A stretch of 64,000 nucleotides of DNA from PALSA-188 sp963720075 (lineage in GTDB: Bacteria > Acidobacteriota > Terriglobia > Terriglobales > Acidobacteriaceae), in contig CAVREG010000016.1 of the NCBI GenBank assembly GCA_963720075.1, positions 496,001 to 560,000 of the forward strand, read 5' to 3'. The notes under the pieces were generated by a model that was not told where the DNA came from, made no database searches, and saw only the letters and a list, made by a program, of their open reading frames with translations. The position numbers and the translations under genes are program-made. Of the stretch, positions 16,679 to 27,300 are shown in pieces (positions within the stretch are counted from its first letter, which is position 1; each line of letters opens with the position of its first letter).

Positions 16679-18000
16679 TAAGGTCCCGTTTCTTCGGGGG
16701 GATCTTGATTTTCGAGGATGGACTGTTTTCCATCCTTCTCGTTTGCTTCTGTCAAATTGAAAATGCGGCGCACAACGTCAATCACGGTCGTGCCTTCAGT
16801 ATTCTTCGCGGCCGACTTCAGGGTGGTGATCGGCGTATGCATAATTTTGTTTACGATGCCGTGGGTCAATGCCTCAATCGCGAGTTCCTGATCTGGCGAA
16901 AGCAATCCAAGCCGCGCACGGGCTCGACCAATTTCCGCCTTGCGGATATTTTCCAGCTGATCCTGTAAAGAAAGAATCGTCGGCACCACGGTCAGAGTCT
17001 GCAAGCGATCATGAAAGCGGTCCACCTCTATATTTATGATCTGCTCGGCGCGATCGGCTTCCTGCCTGCGATCGGCAAGGTGAGTAGAGGCCGCCTGCTG
17101 CAAATCGTCAATATCGTAAACGAATATTCCGTCCATCTTATTCATTTCGGGATCAACGTCGCGGGGCACGGCGATATCAATAAAAAACATGGGACGATTC
17201 TTCCGGCGGCTGAGGAATAGCTCTCCGTGCTCGCGGCGGAAAATTGCGTGTGGCGCGCCGGTAGATGTAATCACAATGTCAGCGCGGTCGCACGTGTCGT
17301 AGAGTTGTTCGAAGAGAATGGCTTCTCCGTGAAACTTCTCGGCGAGCAGGACAGCGCGCTCATGAGTGCGATTGGCCACGAAAATTGACGCTGCTCCGTG
17401 CGCGAGAAGATGCCGTGCAGCCAATTCGCTCATCTTGCCGGCGCCGACCAGATAAACATATTTGCCATTGAGCGATCCAAAAATCTTTTTTGCGAGTTCA
17501 ACAGCGACGGAAGCTACCGAAACCGCCGAGGCCCCGATGCTCGTTTCCGTTCGAACGCGCTTGGCCACAGCGAAAGCCCGGGTGAGCAAATGATCCAAAT
17601 GCGAATGCACCGCCCCGGCCGCCCGAGCCGCAGCATAAGCTTCCTTCACTTGACCAAGAATTTGAGGCTCGCCCACTACCATGGAATCGAGGCTGGCAGT
17701 TACGCGAAACAAATGGCGAATGGCTTCCCGTTTGCTGAGCTCGTAAAGATGAGACTCATAACTGGAAGGCTCCACTCGAAAATAGTCGCGCATGAATCCG
17801 CGCAAGTCGGCGCTTCCGTTTTTTGTTTGCGCCAGCACTTCAACACGATTGCATGTGCAAAGGATTAGTCCTTCATCCACTCCAGCATGCTGTACAAGTT
17901 GCTTCAGCGCATCGGGAAGCCTCGTTTCAGAAATATTGAAACGCTCGCGGATTTCCACTGGAGCCGTCTTGTGGTTCACTCCGATGAGCTGAAAGTTCAC
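16678..18000 (-). CDS. hemA: Glutamyl-tRNA reductase
   Basis: HemA reduces glutamyl-tRNA(Glu) to glutamate-1-semialdehyde, the first committed step of C5-pathway tetrapyrrole synthesis. I chose GTG 18000, giving MNFQLIGVNHKTAPVEIRE and a 440-residue protein with catalytic Cys50 in LILCTCNRVE. The NADP domain (YLVGAGKMSELAARHL) and the C-terminal dimerisation helices follow. A frame open to 18150 adds 50 residues inside ccsA and has no homology. The GTG overlaps the ccsA stop as GTGA, and the stop overlaps hemC, so the three genes form a tightly coupled operon. Confidence 0.96.
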   Translation of the reverse strand: MNFQLIGVNHKTAPVEIRERFNISETRLPDALKQLVQHAGVDEGLILCTCNRVEVLAQTKNGSADLRGFMRDYFRVEPSSYESHLYELSKREAIRHLFRVTASLDSMVVGEPQILGQVKEAYAAARAAGAVHSHLDHLLTRAFAVAKRVRTETSIGASAVSVASVAVELAKKIFGSLNGKYVYLVGAGKMSELAARHLLAHGAASIFVANRTHERAVLLAEKFHGEAILFEQLYDTCDRADIVITSTGAPHAIFRREHGELFLSRRKNRPMFFIDIAVPRDVDPEMNKMDGIFVYDIDDLQQAASTHLADRRQEADRAEQIINIEVDRFHDRLQTLTVVPTILSLQDQLENIRKAEIGRARARLGLLSPDQELAIEALTHGIVNKIMHTPITTLKSAAKNTEGTTVIDVVRRIFNLTEANEKDGKQSILENQDPPEETGP

Positions 18001-18806
18001 GATTGCACGACCTTGTGAATCGCGCTGTAATAATTCGCCGACCACGCAATCAACGCGGTTACGAACGCCCCCGCTGCGAGATACGCCGCGCGCCGTCCCC
18101 GCCAACCGGCGTTCCAGCGGGTGAAAAGGATAATCAAATAAATCGCCCACATCAATATGGAAAGCAAAATTTTGGGATCGAGAAAATCCAGGTGCCCGAA
18201 CGTCGCTTGCGCCACAACCATGCCGGCAATCAATCCCAGGGTCATGAAGGGGAAACCGAATAGAAGCGAGCGGTATCCAATTTCGTCAATCTGTTGCAAC
18301 GCTGGAAGGCGCGACATGATTCCACCCGGCGTTTTCGATTTCAGCCTGCGCTCTTGAATCAGATATAAGAGGCTGGCGGTGAAGCTTAAAAATAACGCCG
18401 CATATCCCGCAAAAGTGAGCGCGATGTGCGCGATCAACCATCCTCCCAGCACCGGCGATGTAAATATAAAGGGCCGCTGATGCGTAGCTGCCGCAAAGGT
18501 GACCACAAAAACCAGCGGGAAAATAACTATGCCCGGCGAACTTGTGCGATAGATGAAATACACAATCATGAACGCCGCCATGACCAGAAGCGCCAGCAAA
18601 GACTCCGCACTGTGCATGGATGCCAGGGCAAGCAGTCCTGCGGGCATGACTGTTTCCGTGAGCGATACGAATTGGAAGACCATGCCGACGCTCATGGCAG
18701 GCAAGGCCATGCGGTGCAGCCCGCTCTGTCGGATTAGCGCCAGCAAGGCAGCCGCCAACCCGAGACCGTAAAAGCCAAGCGCGACCCGCAGCCAAAGTAT
18801 GGGCAT
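17997..18806 (-). CDS. CcsA/HemX-type membrane protein (cytochrome c assembly family)
   Basis: A 269-residue polytopic protein with eight predicted membrane helices of the CcmC/CcsA/HemX family. It lacks a clear tryptophan-rich WWD haem-handling loop but keeps a conserved His in GGWLIAHIALTFAGYAALF. Because it lies directly before hemA with a GTGA overlap, as hemX does in Bacillus, a role in tuning HemA level or handling haem is more likely than being the main cytochrome c synthase subunit. No ccsB/resB partner is nearby. Membrane position and family are secure; the exact role is inferred from context. Confidence 0.8.
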   Translation of the reverse strand: MPILWLRVALGFYGLGLAAALLALIRQSGLHRMALPAMSVGMVFQFVSLTETVMPAGLLALASMHSAESLLALLVMAAFMIVYFIYRTSSPGIVIFPLVFVVTFAAATHQRPFIFTSPVLGGWLIAHIALTFAGYAALFLSFTASLLYLIQERRLKSKTPGGIMSRLPALQQIDEIGYRSLLFGFPFMTLGLIAGMVVAQATFGHLDFLDPKILLSILMWAIYLIILFTRWNAGWRGRRAAYLAAGAFVTALIAWSANYYSAIHKVVQS

Positions 18807-18884
18807 AAGACTGAAAACCAGGAGGGCCGGGTTATTCGTTCGAGTGATTATAGTATGTCAGAGGCCAGGTGCAGAGGCCGATGA

Positions 18885-19388
18885 TTACCTCGCAGCGGCT
18901 GCCTGTCTTTGTAGCGTGGCTGCGGTGTGCAGATGACAAATCGCAATCGCCAGTGCATCGGCAGCGTCAGGGGGCTCCGGAACCTCGGCAAGATTCAGCA
19001 GCCTCGTCACCATATGCTGCACCTGTTGCTTCTCCGCCCTGCCATAGCCGACTACCGCCGATTTTATTGTTAGTGGCGCGTATTCGGAGATGTGTAGTCC
19101 AACTGACGATGCCGCCAACATCGCAACACCTCGCACTTGCCCCAGCTTGAGCGCCGACTTGACGTTTACCGCAAAGAAAATTTCTTCAATGGCGACATTA
19201 TCCGGGCGATGTTCGCGAATGATTTCCCCAAGACCTCTGAATATTGTCGCCAGGCGTTCGCAAAGGGGATCCCGCGGGGACAGTTTAATCGCGCCGCACG
19301 CAACGCAGACTAGTTTCTCATCTGGACTGAGTTCGACAATCCCGTAACCTGTGTATTCCGTGCCGCAATCAATCCCCAAGACCCGCAT
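18885..19388 (-). CDS. ruvC: Crossover junction endodeoxyribonuclease RuvC
   Basis: RuvC cuts Holliday junctions symmetrically at the end of recombination. The 167-residue protein has the four acidic metal ligands at Asp7 (GIDCGTEYTGYG), Glu68 (VAIEEIFF), Asp141 and Asp144 (PPDAADALAIAICH), spaced as in E. coli RuvC. ruvA and ruvB are not adjacent in this window. It is transcribed divergently from purQ, with 143 bp between the start codons. Confidence 0.96.
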   Translation of the reverse strand: MRVLGIDCGTEYTGYGIVELSPDEKLVCVACGAIKLSPRDPLCERLATIFRGLGEIIREHRPDNVAIEEIFFAVNVKSALKLGQVRGVAMLAASSVGLHISEYAPLTIKSAVVGYGRAEKQQVQHMVTRLLNLAEVPEPPDAADALAIAICHLHTAATLQRQAAAAR

Positions 19389-19531
19389 GGATGCAAGTTT
19401 ACCTCAGCAGCCCAGATGGCGGACGTTTAGCCGATTCAAAGCAGTCGGTTTACAAATCCATTGCCGAATTTTTCGTCGCCATTTGCCCCGTGTTAAACTC
19501 AAATCCAGCCCCGCAAATAAAGGAAAACACG

Positions 19532-20227
19532 ATGAAATTCGGCGTCATCATTTTCCCTGGCTCTAACTGCGATCAAGACGCTCATTGGACGGTTCAACAC
19601 ATCGCAAAGCAACCAGCCACTTTTCTTTGGCATGACTCCCAAGACCTCGAAAATTGCGACGTCATCATAGTTCCCGGCGGATTCTCCTATGGCGACTATT
19701 TGCGTACGGGCGCCATTGCAAAATTTTCTCCAGTAATGGAAGCGGTGCGAAAGTTTGCCGAAAGCGGTGGGCTGGTCTTGGGAATCTGCAATGGCTTTCA
19801 GATTCTTTGCGAATCGGGATTACTTCCCGGCGCCTTGCTACGGAATGCGGGCCTCAAATATGTTTGCAAAACAGTGCACGTGCGGGTTGAGAATGTTGAT
19901 ACCCCTTTTACCAACGCCTGCCAGATGCATGACGTTCTGACTATTCCAATCGGTCACATGGAAGGCAACTACTTCTGTGATTCGTCCACTCTCGATAAAT
20001 TACGGCGAGAGAATCTAGTCGTATTCCGCTACGCAACTCCTGAGGGCGAGCTCACCATACACGCGAATCCAAACGGATCATTGGATAATATCGCCGGAAT
20101 CTGCAATCCAGGGCGTAACGTGCTCGGTATGATGCCGCATCCTGAGCGCGCCAGTGAAGCCGAACTGGGAGGTACTCAAGGACTCAAGATCTTCGAATCC
20201 CTCGTCGGGGCAATGGCAGCAAGGTAA
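19532..20227 (+). CDS. purQ: Phosphoribosylformylglycinamidine synthase, glutaminase subunit
   Basis: PurQ is the class I glutamine amidotransferase that feeds ammonia to PurL in the fourth step of purine synthesis. The 231-residue protein begins MKFGVIIFPGSNCDQD. It has the nucleophile Cys86 in GICNGFQIL and the His/Glu pair in MMPHPERASE. I chose ATG 19532, with AAAGGA 8 bp upstream; an open extension to 19391 lacks homology. purL and purS are not in this window; purA lies 41 kb away. Confidence 0.95.
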   Translation: MKFGVIIFPGSNCDQDAHWTVQHIAKQPATFLWHDSQDLENCDVIIVPGGFSYGDYLRTGAIAKFSPVMEAVRKFAESGGLVLGICNGFQILCESGLLPGALLRNAGLKYVCKTVHVRVENVDTPFTNACQMHDVLTIPIGHMEGNYFCDSSTLDKLRRENLVVFRYATPEGELTIHANPNGSLDNIAGICNPGRNVLGMMPHPERASEAELGGTQGLKIFESLVGAMAAR

Positions 20228-20394
20228 TTTTAACCGCTCGCTTCCAAGAAGCTTCTTCATACAAATCTTTACAAAATTACTGTAATCCCCGGAAATTGCA
20301 ATCATCCAAGTTGGAAGCGGCCATACAAAATTGAAGCTGTTATAGTACTCAACACCCGAGCACTCACTGGAGGAAAGTTGGTCAGGTTCCGTTA

Positions 20395-20955
20395 ATGCAA
20401 TTTCGACACCTCACCGCAAGTCCATTTTTGCTCGTGACTCTCTTCCTGATTCTCAGTTCTTCTTTCCTATGCGCGCAGAAGTTGCCTGAAATAGACGCGT
20501 ATGGCGGATACGCTTACACCCGCTTCAACAGCCCCTCCATAGGCTTTTCGAATGGCTCGAACCTTAATGGAGGAATCATCTCGTTCACCGCGCCGCACTT
20601 GTATGAAGAACTGGGCCTGACAATTAGCGCAAGTGGAGGCTACGGCTCGCAATTGAAGGTCTACAACTTCCTTGTGGGCCCTCAGTTTTCATTTGAAAGA
20701 GGCCGCCTAAGGCTATTCGGCAATATTCTTGGCGGCAAAGCCGAAACCAAGGTCGCAATTAATCAACCCACGCGCAGCCAAATCACCAGCGTGGGCCGCG
20801 CAATCGCCGTGGGCGGAGGCCTTGAAATGAGCCTGTCGCATCATATTTCCGTGCGCCCAATTGACGCGGACTATATTTATTCGAAAACATTCGGCAGCAG
20901 CCAAAACAATATTCGGATTTCCGCGGGCGTGGTTTACAGGTTCGGCAAGAAATGA
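20395..20955 (+). CDS. Outer-membrane beta-barrel protein
   Basis: This 186-residue protein has a signal peptide (through ...SSSFLCAQ) and then amphipathic beta strands in an OmpA/OmpW-like eight-strand pattern. It ends with IRISAGVVYRFGKK, where the near-terminal aromatic residue is typical of barrels inserted by BamA. Signals such as YGGYAYTRF and NILGGKAET recur in small acidobacterial barrels. Transport or adhesion function cannot be inferred. It is followed 41 bp later by a secreted beta-propeller gene on the same strand. Confidence 0.78.
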   Translation: MQFRHLTASPFLLVTLFLILSSSFLCAQKLPEIDAYGGYAYTRFNSPSIGFSNGSNLNGGIISFTAPHLYEELGLTISASGGYGSQLKVYNFLVGPQFSFERGRLRLFGNILGGKAETKVAINQPTRSQITSVGRAIAVGGGLEMSLSHHISVRPIDADYIYSKTFGSSQNNIRISAGVVYRFGKK

Positions 20956-20996
20956 CTTAGTCCAAGAGATGGATTTCTCGTCTCTTACAAATTTCG

Positions 20997-22106
20997 ATGT
21001 CAAAGACAATCAAAATAATTCAGGCGAAATGGTGGGTGATGCTGCTCGCATCGCTCGCCTTGGCAACATCCATCGGGTGCGGCACTACGTCCACCCATCT
21101 CGGGTTCGTCACATTGCGTGGCGCAAATGGAGTCGCCGCTTATCGAATCAACAATAACTCAGCCGCTTTCGCTGGCATTATTGGGTCACCCTTTGCCACC
21201 GGAGTGTCTCCATCTTCGGTCGTCGCGCATCCATCGAAGAAGTTCGTTTACGTCGCAAATCAAACCGAGAACGATATTTCGTTGTTCGATATAAACAGCG
21301 ACTCGGGTGTACTCACTGAGGTCATGCCCAGGACTGCCACGGGATTTTATCCCTCATCCCTCGCGATGGATAGCGGTGGCACCTTGCTGTATGTTGCCAA
21401 CCAGGCCTCCAACACTATTTCTGTTTACACCATTAACTCCGGAAGCGGTGCGCTGACCGCAGTTAGCGGATCCCCTTTTGCAACTGGACCTGGCCCTACG
21501 AAGTTGAGCGTTTCGCCATCGGGCAAATTTCTCTACGTTCTTTGCAGCAACTTGACCTCAATTTATGCCTACGCCATAACATCCGGCACCGGCGCCTTGC
21601 AGGCGGTTCCAGGCTCTCCTTTCGCAGTTGGACCTTCGCCTTCTTCCTTTGCAATTGATCCGGCAGAGCATTTTGTGTACGTGACCAACGCTTCGACCAG
21701 CACGGTTTCAGTTCTCGCAATCAATTCGAGTTCCGGAGCGCTGGCGGCGATTCCCCAATCGCCGTTCAGTACAATGGCTACGCCTACGAGCACTCTTCCA
21801 GTTGATGTCGTCGCCGGCGTATCCGGCCAATACCTCTACGTGCTTAACAATTCCACAAGCAACATTTCGGAATACTCCGTCGGCAGCGGAGGCATTCTTA
21901 CCCTGCTCACGAATTCTCCGGTTGCTACAAGCGGGACTGGGCCGATATTCATGACATTCGATTCGACTGGCAATTTTCTGTTTGTTGGAAATCAGGGTTC
22001 AAATACTATCAGCGGCTTTTCCATAGGGAGCGATGGCACCCTGACGGCCACTTCATCTTCCCCGACGGTGGGCGCTTCGCCCTCTTCAATGGCGGTGCTG
22101 CCCTGA
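20997..22106 (+). CDS. Secreted/lipoprotein seven-bladed beta-propeller (YncE/lactonase-like)
   Basis: This 369-residue protein starts with a membrane-targeting segment ending in ATSIGCGTT, where the Cys could be lipidated (the lipobox is atypical). About seven repeats of roughly 45 residues follow with the pattern P-S-x-(F/L)-A-x-D-x-x-G-x-(F/Y)-(L/V)-Y-V-x-N and G-S-G-x-L-T-x-(V/I)-x-G-S-P-F. This is the YVTN/6-phosphogluconolactonase-like propeller common in Acidobacteriota. No lactonase catalytic residues can be assigned, so binding or scaffold roles are as likely. Its neighbours are a beta-barrel protein and a Gfo/Idh/MocA oxidoreductase. Confidence 0.82.
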   Translation: MSKTIKIIQAKWWVMLLASLALATSIGCGTTSTHLGFVTLRGANGVAAYRINNNSAAFAGIIGSPFATGVSPSSVVAHPSKKFVYVANQTENDISLFDINSDSGVLTEVMPRTATGFYPSSLAMDSGGTLLYVANQASNTISVYTINSGSGALTAVSGSPFATGPGPTKLSVSPSGKFLYVLCSNLTSIYAYAITSGTGALQAVPGSPFAVGPSPSSFAIDPAEHFVYVTNASTSTVSVLAINSSSGALAAIPQSPFSTMATPTSTLPVDVVAGVSGQYLYVLNNSTSNISEYSVGSGGILTLLTNSPVATSGTGPIFMTFDSTGNFLFVGNQGSNTISGFSIGSDGTLTATSSSPTVGASPSSMAVLP

Positions 22107-22142
22107 GCACGATATGCTGCGGCAGATTAATTAGCTACCTTC

Positions 22143-23147
22143 ATGGTTAATTTTGGAATCATCGGCTTCGGGCTTCATGCCGTGAAGCGGTTGATACCCG
22201 GATTCGAATTATCCAAAAACTGCCTGGTTACCGCGCTATCACGGCGGGACATTGCGAAGGCTCAGGAATCCGCGCGTCTATACAAAATCCCAAATGCATT
22301 TTCTTCCGCGAAAGACTTGTGCGAGTCGCCGGACGTAGATGCTGTTTTTGTCGCTACCCCAAATTCGTGCCATTTAAGAGATGTGCTCACCGCGATCGAA
22401 TGCGGAAAGCCCGTGCTTTGTGAAAAGCCAATTGCCATCAACGCGATTGAATGTCGCCGCATGATAGAAGCTGCCGAAAAAGCAAATGTCCTGCTCGGAG
22501 TCGCGCAGGTGTTCCGCTTCAACGAGAGCATCATTCGAATAAGAGACCGCATTGCGTCCGGCCAAATCGGCGTCCCCGCTTATGCTCGCTCTGACTTTTG
22601 TTTTCACGTGGGACCAGACCATCCCCGCACATGGATCAACGACCCCAGGTTGGCTGGAGGCGGCCCAATTTCAGATGTTGGCGTGCATTGCATTGATACG
22701 CTGCGTTTCATCTTGCAGGATGAAGTTGTGAGCGTAAACGCGATCGGCATGTCCGACTCCTTTTCAGGCGAACAGGAATCCGCCGCGGCGCTCACTTTGC
22801 AATTTTCTCGCGGCACATTGGGATCAGTATTCGTTTCGTTTAGAACCGAATACCGCACTCCTCTTGAGATCGTGGGAACAACCGGAACCCTTCGTTCGGA
22901 GAATGGTCTGAACGTTGACCGGCCGGTTCATGTGGAGCTTCACCACGAGTGGGATGTGGCAGATACCGAGACTTTCTCAAACAGTCTGGCTTATGCACAT
23001 CAAGTTGACTCATTCGCCGCAGCAGTCGAAGGAAGAGCAATATTTCCGATACCCGGAGAAGAAGGATGCAAGAACCAGCAGGTGCTGGATGCCGCTTATC
23101 GAAGTATTAAAAGCGGCAAGACCGAAGAGATAGATCGGCGCAAATGA
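22143..23147 (+). CDS. Gfo/Idh/MocA-family oxidoreductase
   Basis: A 334-residue NAD(P)-dependent sugar or inositol dehydrogenase-like enzyme. The Rossmann fold opens with GIIGFGLHAVKR, the cofactor-positioning CEKP lies at 93-96, and the C-terminal domain has GGGPISDVGVHCIDTLRF with the usual Asp and His. Members oxidise or reduce sugars, cyclitols or nucleotide sugars; the substrate is unknown here. It begins 37 bp after the propeller gene and may share its transcript. It ends 13 bp from the convergent secreted-protein gene. Confidence 0.88.
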   Translation: MVNFGIIGFGLHAVKRLIPGFELSKNCLVTALSRRDIAKAQESARLYKIPNAFSSAKDLCESPDVDAVFVATPNSCHLRDVLTAIECGKPVLCEKPIAINAIECRRMIEAAEKANVLLGVAQVFRFNESIIRIRDRIASGQIGVPAYARSDFCFHVGPDHPRTWINDPRLAGGGPISDVGVHCIDTLRFILQDEVVSVNAIGMSDSFSGEQESAAALTLQFSRGTLGSVFVSFRTEYRTPLEIVGTTGTLRSENGLNVDRPVHVELHHEWDVADTETFSNSLAYAHQVDSFAAAVEGRAIFPIPGEEGCKNQQVLDAAYRSIKSGKTEEIDRRK

Positions 23148-23159
23148 ACGCGCGCCGTA

Positions 23160-23891
23160 TTACTTACTAGCGTCATCCGTCTTGGGCAGAACTCCCACCG
23201 CTTGAATGATCGCCCAATGCCACTCCTGATCAGGATCAAGCTGCACTCCCAGCGCTTCACGGAAAACAGTAGTGGTGAACGGCGCCGCCGATCCTTTTAG
23301 ATGATAGAGCAGCGTCAAGTCAGACCGCTTCTCGGAAGAGTTTGACGTTTCGTCCGCAGCGGGAATCAACTTCGCCGACCCGAAATTTGACGCATTCGTC
23401 GTTTGACGCCGAACAATCGTCACCCCAACCGTAATTCCCTTCACATTCCACTTAGTCCCGTTGTACATGGAAAGCTGAAGCGTGTTGCCATCAATGCTCG
23501 CGGGTCCATCCAGCTTCATCAGTTCGCTCTGTGGCAAATCTTCCGGCACGTAGGGATTGGAAATAAGCGCGGTCGCATTGGCATCGAATGACAAGCTGCA
23601 AGTGCCGTCGGGAGATGTCATGTGAAAGTTCTTCCCGGCATTATCAATGGAGAACACCGGTTCTCCCTTTAGCCTCTTGGCCTGCACGTCGTCCATGACC
23701 TTGGACAAATTGTCGTTGTCAATGATCGTGTCGGCGGCGGGAGCTTTCTTCTTTCGCATCTCGCGCGCGAGATCTCCCAGTGGAACGTCGCTGTCAGACT
23801 GCGCCACGCCAACCGTGGGTACCAACAAAAAGCCCATCACCAGAAAGCCCAACAAAGCGGAGGCGATAATAGCGGAGAGTTTGGACGGCAT
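23160..23891 (-). CDS. Secreted protein conserved in Acidobacteriota, unknown function
   Basis: The 243-residue product has a signal peptide (IIASALLGFLVMGFLLVPTVGVAQ). A short conserved segment, DVPLGDLAREMRKKK...IIDNDNLSKVMDDVQ, is one I have seen repeatedly in acidobacterial secreted proteins. A beta-rich C-terminal domain (about 85-230) follows and includes PDGTCSLSFDANA. No catalytic motif is visible and I cannot name a function. Acidic and basic patches alternate after the signal peptide. It is monocistronic, with a 470-bp gene-free region upstream. Confidence 0.7.
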   Translation of the reverse strand: MPSKLSAIIASALLGFLVMGFLLVPTVGVAQSDSDVPLGDLAREMRKKKAPAADTIIDNDNLSKVMDDVQAKRLKGEPVFSIDNAGKNFHMTSPDGTCSLSFDANATALISNPYVPEDLPQSELMKLDGPASIDGNTLQLSMYNGTKWNVKGITVGVTIVRRQTTNASNFGSAKLIPAADETSNSSEKRSDLTLLYHLKGSAAPFTTTVFREALGVQLDPDQEWHWAIIQAVGVLPKTDDASK

Positions 23892-24361
23892 GAATCTGGC
23901 CAGTTTTGAAGACCTGATTAAAAGGAATGAACTACCGCAGGCCTCAAGAACAATTCTAACCAGAGGCGGTGCTTATAAGGATGGGCCGGGGCAAACGTTG
24001 GTACTGGTACTTTAGTGTAGACAAGAAAGAGGGCGCGGAAACGAAGGACACGCAACGGGACTTCACACGCCCTTATTCTTTACAGCAAGTCACCTTTGCT
24101 GCAAGCCGGCTTTACAGCAAGCCAGAAGATCGAAGATGCGGAACAGGATCGGCCATTGACATTGGCTCCCGTTTGAATATCCAGCGGGCCACCGCAAAGC
24201 CCAGTGCCACGTAGCAGAAATGAACCAGTTTCATAAAGGCTACCCCCAAAAGATGCTAGCCGTGGGGGGCCGAAACCGCACCTTTATGAAGCCACATTAG
24301 CAACGGCGCTTTGAGCGGTCAATGGACCAAAAGTGCCATTACGGAAGGCAAACAAATGTCT
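23892..24361. other. Gene-free 470 bp with one strong nested inverted repeat
   Basis: I see no convincing gene here. The region should hold the promoter of the minus-strand secreted-protein gene at its left end and trailing sequence of the large BNR gene at its right. A direct repeat of TTTACAGCAAG occurs near 24078 and 24110. The nested inverted repeat at 24230-24290 is described separately. Confidence 0.6.
24230..24290. repeat. Nested inverted repeat, possible structured RNA or REP-like unit
   Basis: TTCATAAAGG (24230-24239) is the exact reverse complement of CCTTTATGAA (24281-24290). Inside it, GGC-TA-CCCCC (24238-24247) can pair with GGGGGGCC (24264-24271) around a 16-base loop. The inner stem overlaps the outer by two bases, so the two would compete at their junction. 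It lies in a gene-free region downstream of the BNR gene; no T-run follows. Confidence 0.5.
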
Positions 24362-27300
24362 TTAGTGCTGGCCCTCGACGCTGTTGTCTGTATGCTCCGA
24401 GGACGGCACCACAATCGCTTCTATATTCCTTCCCGCCATGAGCCGGTCAAACGCCGATAGATCAGTGCGTTCAATTTCAGCCCAGCGGGATAAAGATTCA
24501 TCCGCCTGCTTTTTCAATTTATCGAACTCCTGAAACTCGGCTTCTGTGGGAGCGGAGTCGGCTCCCTGCCCAACCGCAGTCGCAAGATAAGCTAGTTTGA
24601 CATCTACTTTCTGCGGATAAGCCAACGAGTCTTCATTCGATTTCACTTTCGCTTGAATCAATTCGTCACGCACGGAAAGTAATTTTTGATCCAGATCCGC
24701 GGCCGCTCCCACCACTGCCTTCGTGCTCACATTTTCAGGCAGCCGTTTTTTCAATCCCTCGAATTGCGCCCGCACATCCTGAATCTGATTTACCGCGTCG
24801 TAAACGCGGGTGAGTTCATCGCGAATCTGCAATCCCAAGTCGAACTGCTTTCGTAAATCTTCATCCGCGACTTTGACCCGCGGATCGAGTTTCACTTCAA
24901 ACGGCTCAGTCTCGCTTTTCCCGTTCGCCGTTACCCGCACTTCATATTTGCCCGGCAATGCCAGCGGCCCCATTAAGCCATCTTTATATTCATAAACGTA
25001 ATAATCTGGCACCCGGTCCGTACCCTGGTAATACATGTCCCACACCACGCGGTTCAAACCTACTTCCGGCTTGATTTGCTTTTCTGGCTTCTTGTCATCC
25101 GGATTCAGCGGCTCATCCAACTCTTCCGTCTTTTCACTGGAGTATTTGCGAATAACTTTTTGCGACGAGTCCAGAATTTCGACAGTAGTTTCGCCCTTCG
25201 GCTTGTCTTTCACAAAATAATAAAAGACAGCGCCTGCCGGAGGATTCTGCCCAACCAACACCGGCTTTGGAATGTCGTCCTGATCGGGGTTTTGCATGCG
25301 GTACGCCGTCGCTGGAGTGTAAAGATGCAAGTCCTGTTTGGCGACATCGTCCGTGAACTGCCGCAAGGGCGAAACATCGTCAAGAATCCAGAACGCTCGT
25401 CCATGCGTCGCCAGCACCAGGTCGTCATTTTTAACAATCAAATCGTGAACCGGCGTCGTAGGAAGGTTCAGCTGCATCGAATGCCAATTCGCGCCATCGT
25501 CGAATGAAACAAACACTCCAGTTTCAGTTCCCGCGTAGAGCAGTCCGCGTTTCTTCGGATCTTCGCGAACCGCGCGGACGAAGGTGTTATCCGGAATTCC
25601 GTTCGTGATTTTCGTCCACGTCTTCCCGTAATCACTGGTCTTGAAAATATACGGATGCATGTCGTCATTCTCATGGCGATCTACCGCGACGTATGCGGTC
25701 CCGGCATCAATCGGTGATGCATCAATTAGACTGATGCGACTAAACTCCGGTATTTGCGAGGGCGTGACGTTTGCCCAATTTTTCCCGCCATCTCGCGTGA
25801 TCTGAATCAGCCCATCGTCGGTACCCGCCCAAATTAGGCCCTTTGTTATTGGCGACTCTGCGACCGCGAAAATCGTGTCGTAATATTCGGTGCCGGTATC
25901 GTCAATATCAATGGGGCCGCCCGACGGTTGCTGTTTGCTCTTGTCGTTGCGCGTGAGATCGGGACTGATCGCCTCCCAGTGCACTCCGCCGTCCGTAGTC
26001 TTGAAGAGGCGTTCTCCTCCGTGATAAAGGGTGTTAGGGTCATGCGGCGAAATCATTAATGGCGCCGTCCACTGAAACCGGTGCTCCAGATTTGCGGCGC
26101 CTTCCCCGTCGCTCACATCGGGATGCTCCTCAATATCCTTCAACTGGCCTGTGCTCTTATCGAACCGCGTGATTTTTCCCTGATAGTCGCCGGCGTAAAC
26201 GATATTCGGATTCGGCGGATAAGGCGCAATGTAGCCGGCTTCCCCACCACCGACCTGGTACCAGTCCGGCGTATCAATAAATCCATTGTCGCTGCGGCTC
26301 GCGATAGCGACGGTACTGTTGTCCTGCTGCGCCCCATAAATAAAGTAAGGAGTGCGAGTGTCGGCGATCACATGATAAAACTGGGCCGTGGGCTGATTAT
26401 TTTGTTGTGACCACGTATCCCCCCCGTCGGTGCTGACCGTTACGCCGCCATCATTGGACACAATCATGCGCCGCGTATTCTTCGGATCAATCCACATGCC
26501 GTGATTATCTCCGTGTGGAACCTTCACCTTGTTGAATGTGTGTCCGCCATCGGTGGATTTGTAAAACTCAACGTTTGCGATGTAAACCGTGTCCGCCGAC
26601 TGAGGATCGGCAAAGATGTGCATGTAGTACCATGCGCGCTGCCAGAATGCGCGGTTGCCGTCCACCAACTCCCAGGTTTCGCCGCCATCATCGGAACGAT
26701 AAAGGCCGCCCTCGTGTGCTTCGATCAGAGCGTAAACGCGATCAGAGTTTGCGGACACCGCGACGCCGATGCGTCCATACGGCCCTTTGGGAAGTCCGTG
26801 TTTCTCTAGCAGCTTCCACGTCGTGCCGCCATCATTGGAGCGGTACAGACCGCTTCCTGGGCCTCCGCTCGAAAGGCTCCACGGGGTTCGCCGCGCTTGC
26901 CACAAAGATGCGAAAAGAATATGCGAATTATTTGGATCGAAAGCGATATCAATGCCGCCCGTATTCTCGTCCTTGTACAAAACTTTTTGCCAAGTCTTGC
27001 CGCCATCGGTGGTGCGGAAGATTCCCCGCTCCGTGTTCGGACCATATGGATGACCGAGCGCCGCCACAAAAACGATGTCTGAATTCTTCGGATCAACGAT
27101 CACCTTGCCGATTGCGCGCGAGTCATTCAATCCAACGTTTTTCCAAGTCTTACCGCCATCCAGCGTCTTGTAAACTCCATCGCCGTGGGAAATGTTTCCG
27201 CGAATGCAAGCCTCGCCAGTTCCCACATACACGATGTTCGGATCGGAAGGCGCAACTGCCAGGCTGCCAATAGCCGAAACCGCTTCCTTGTCGAACACCG

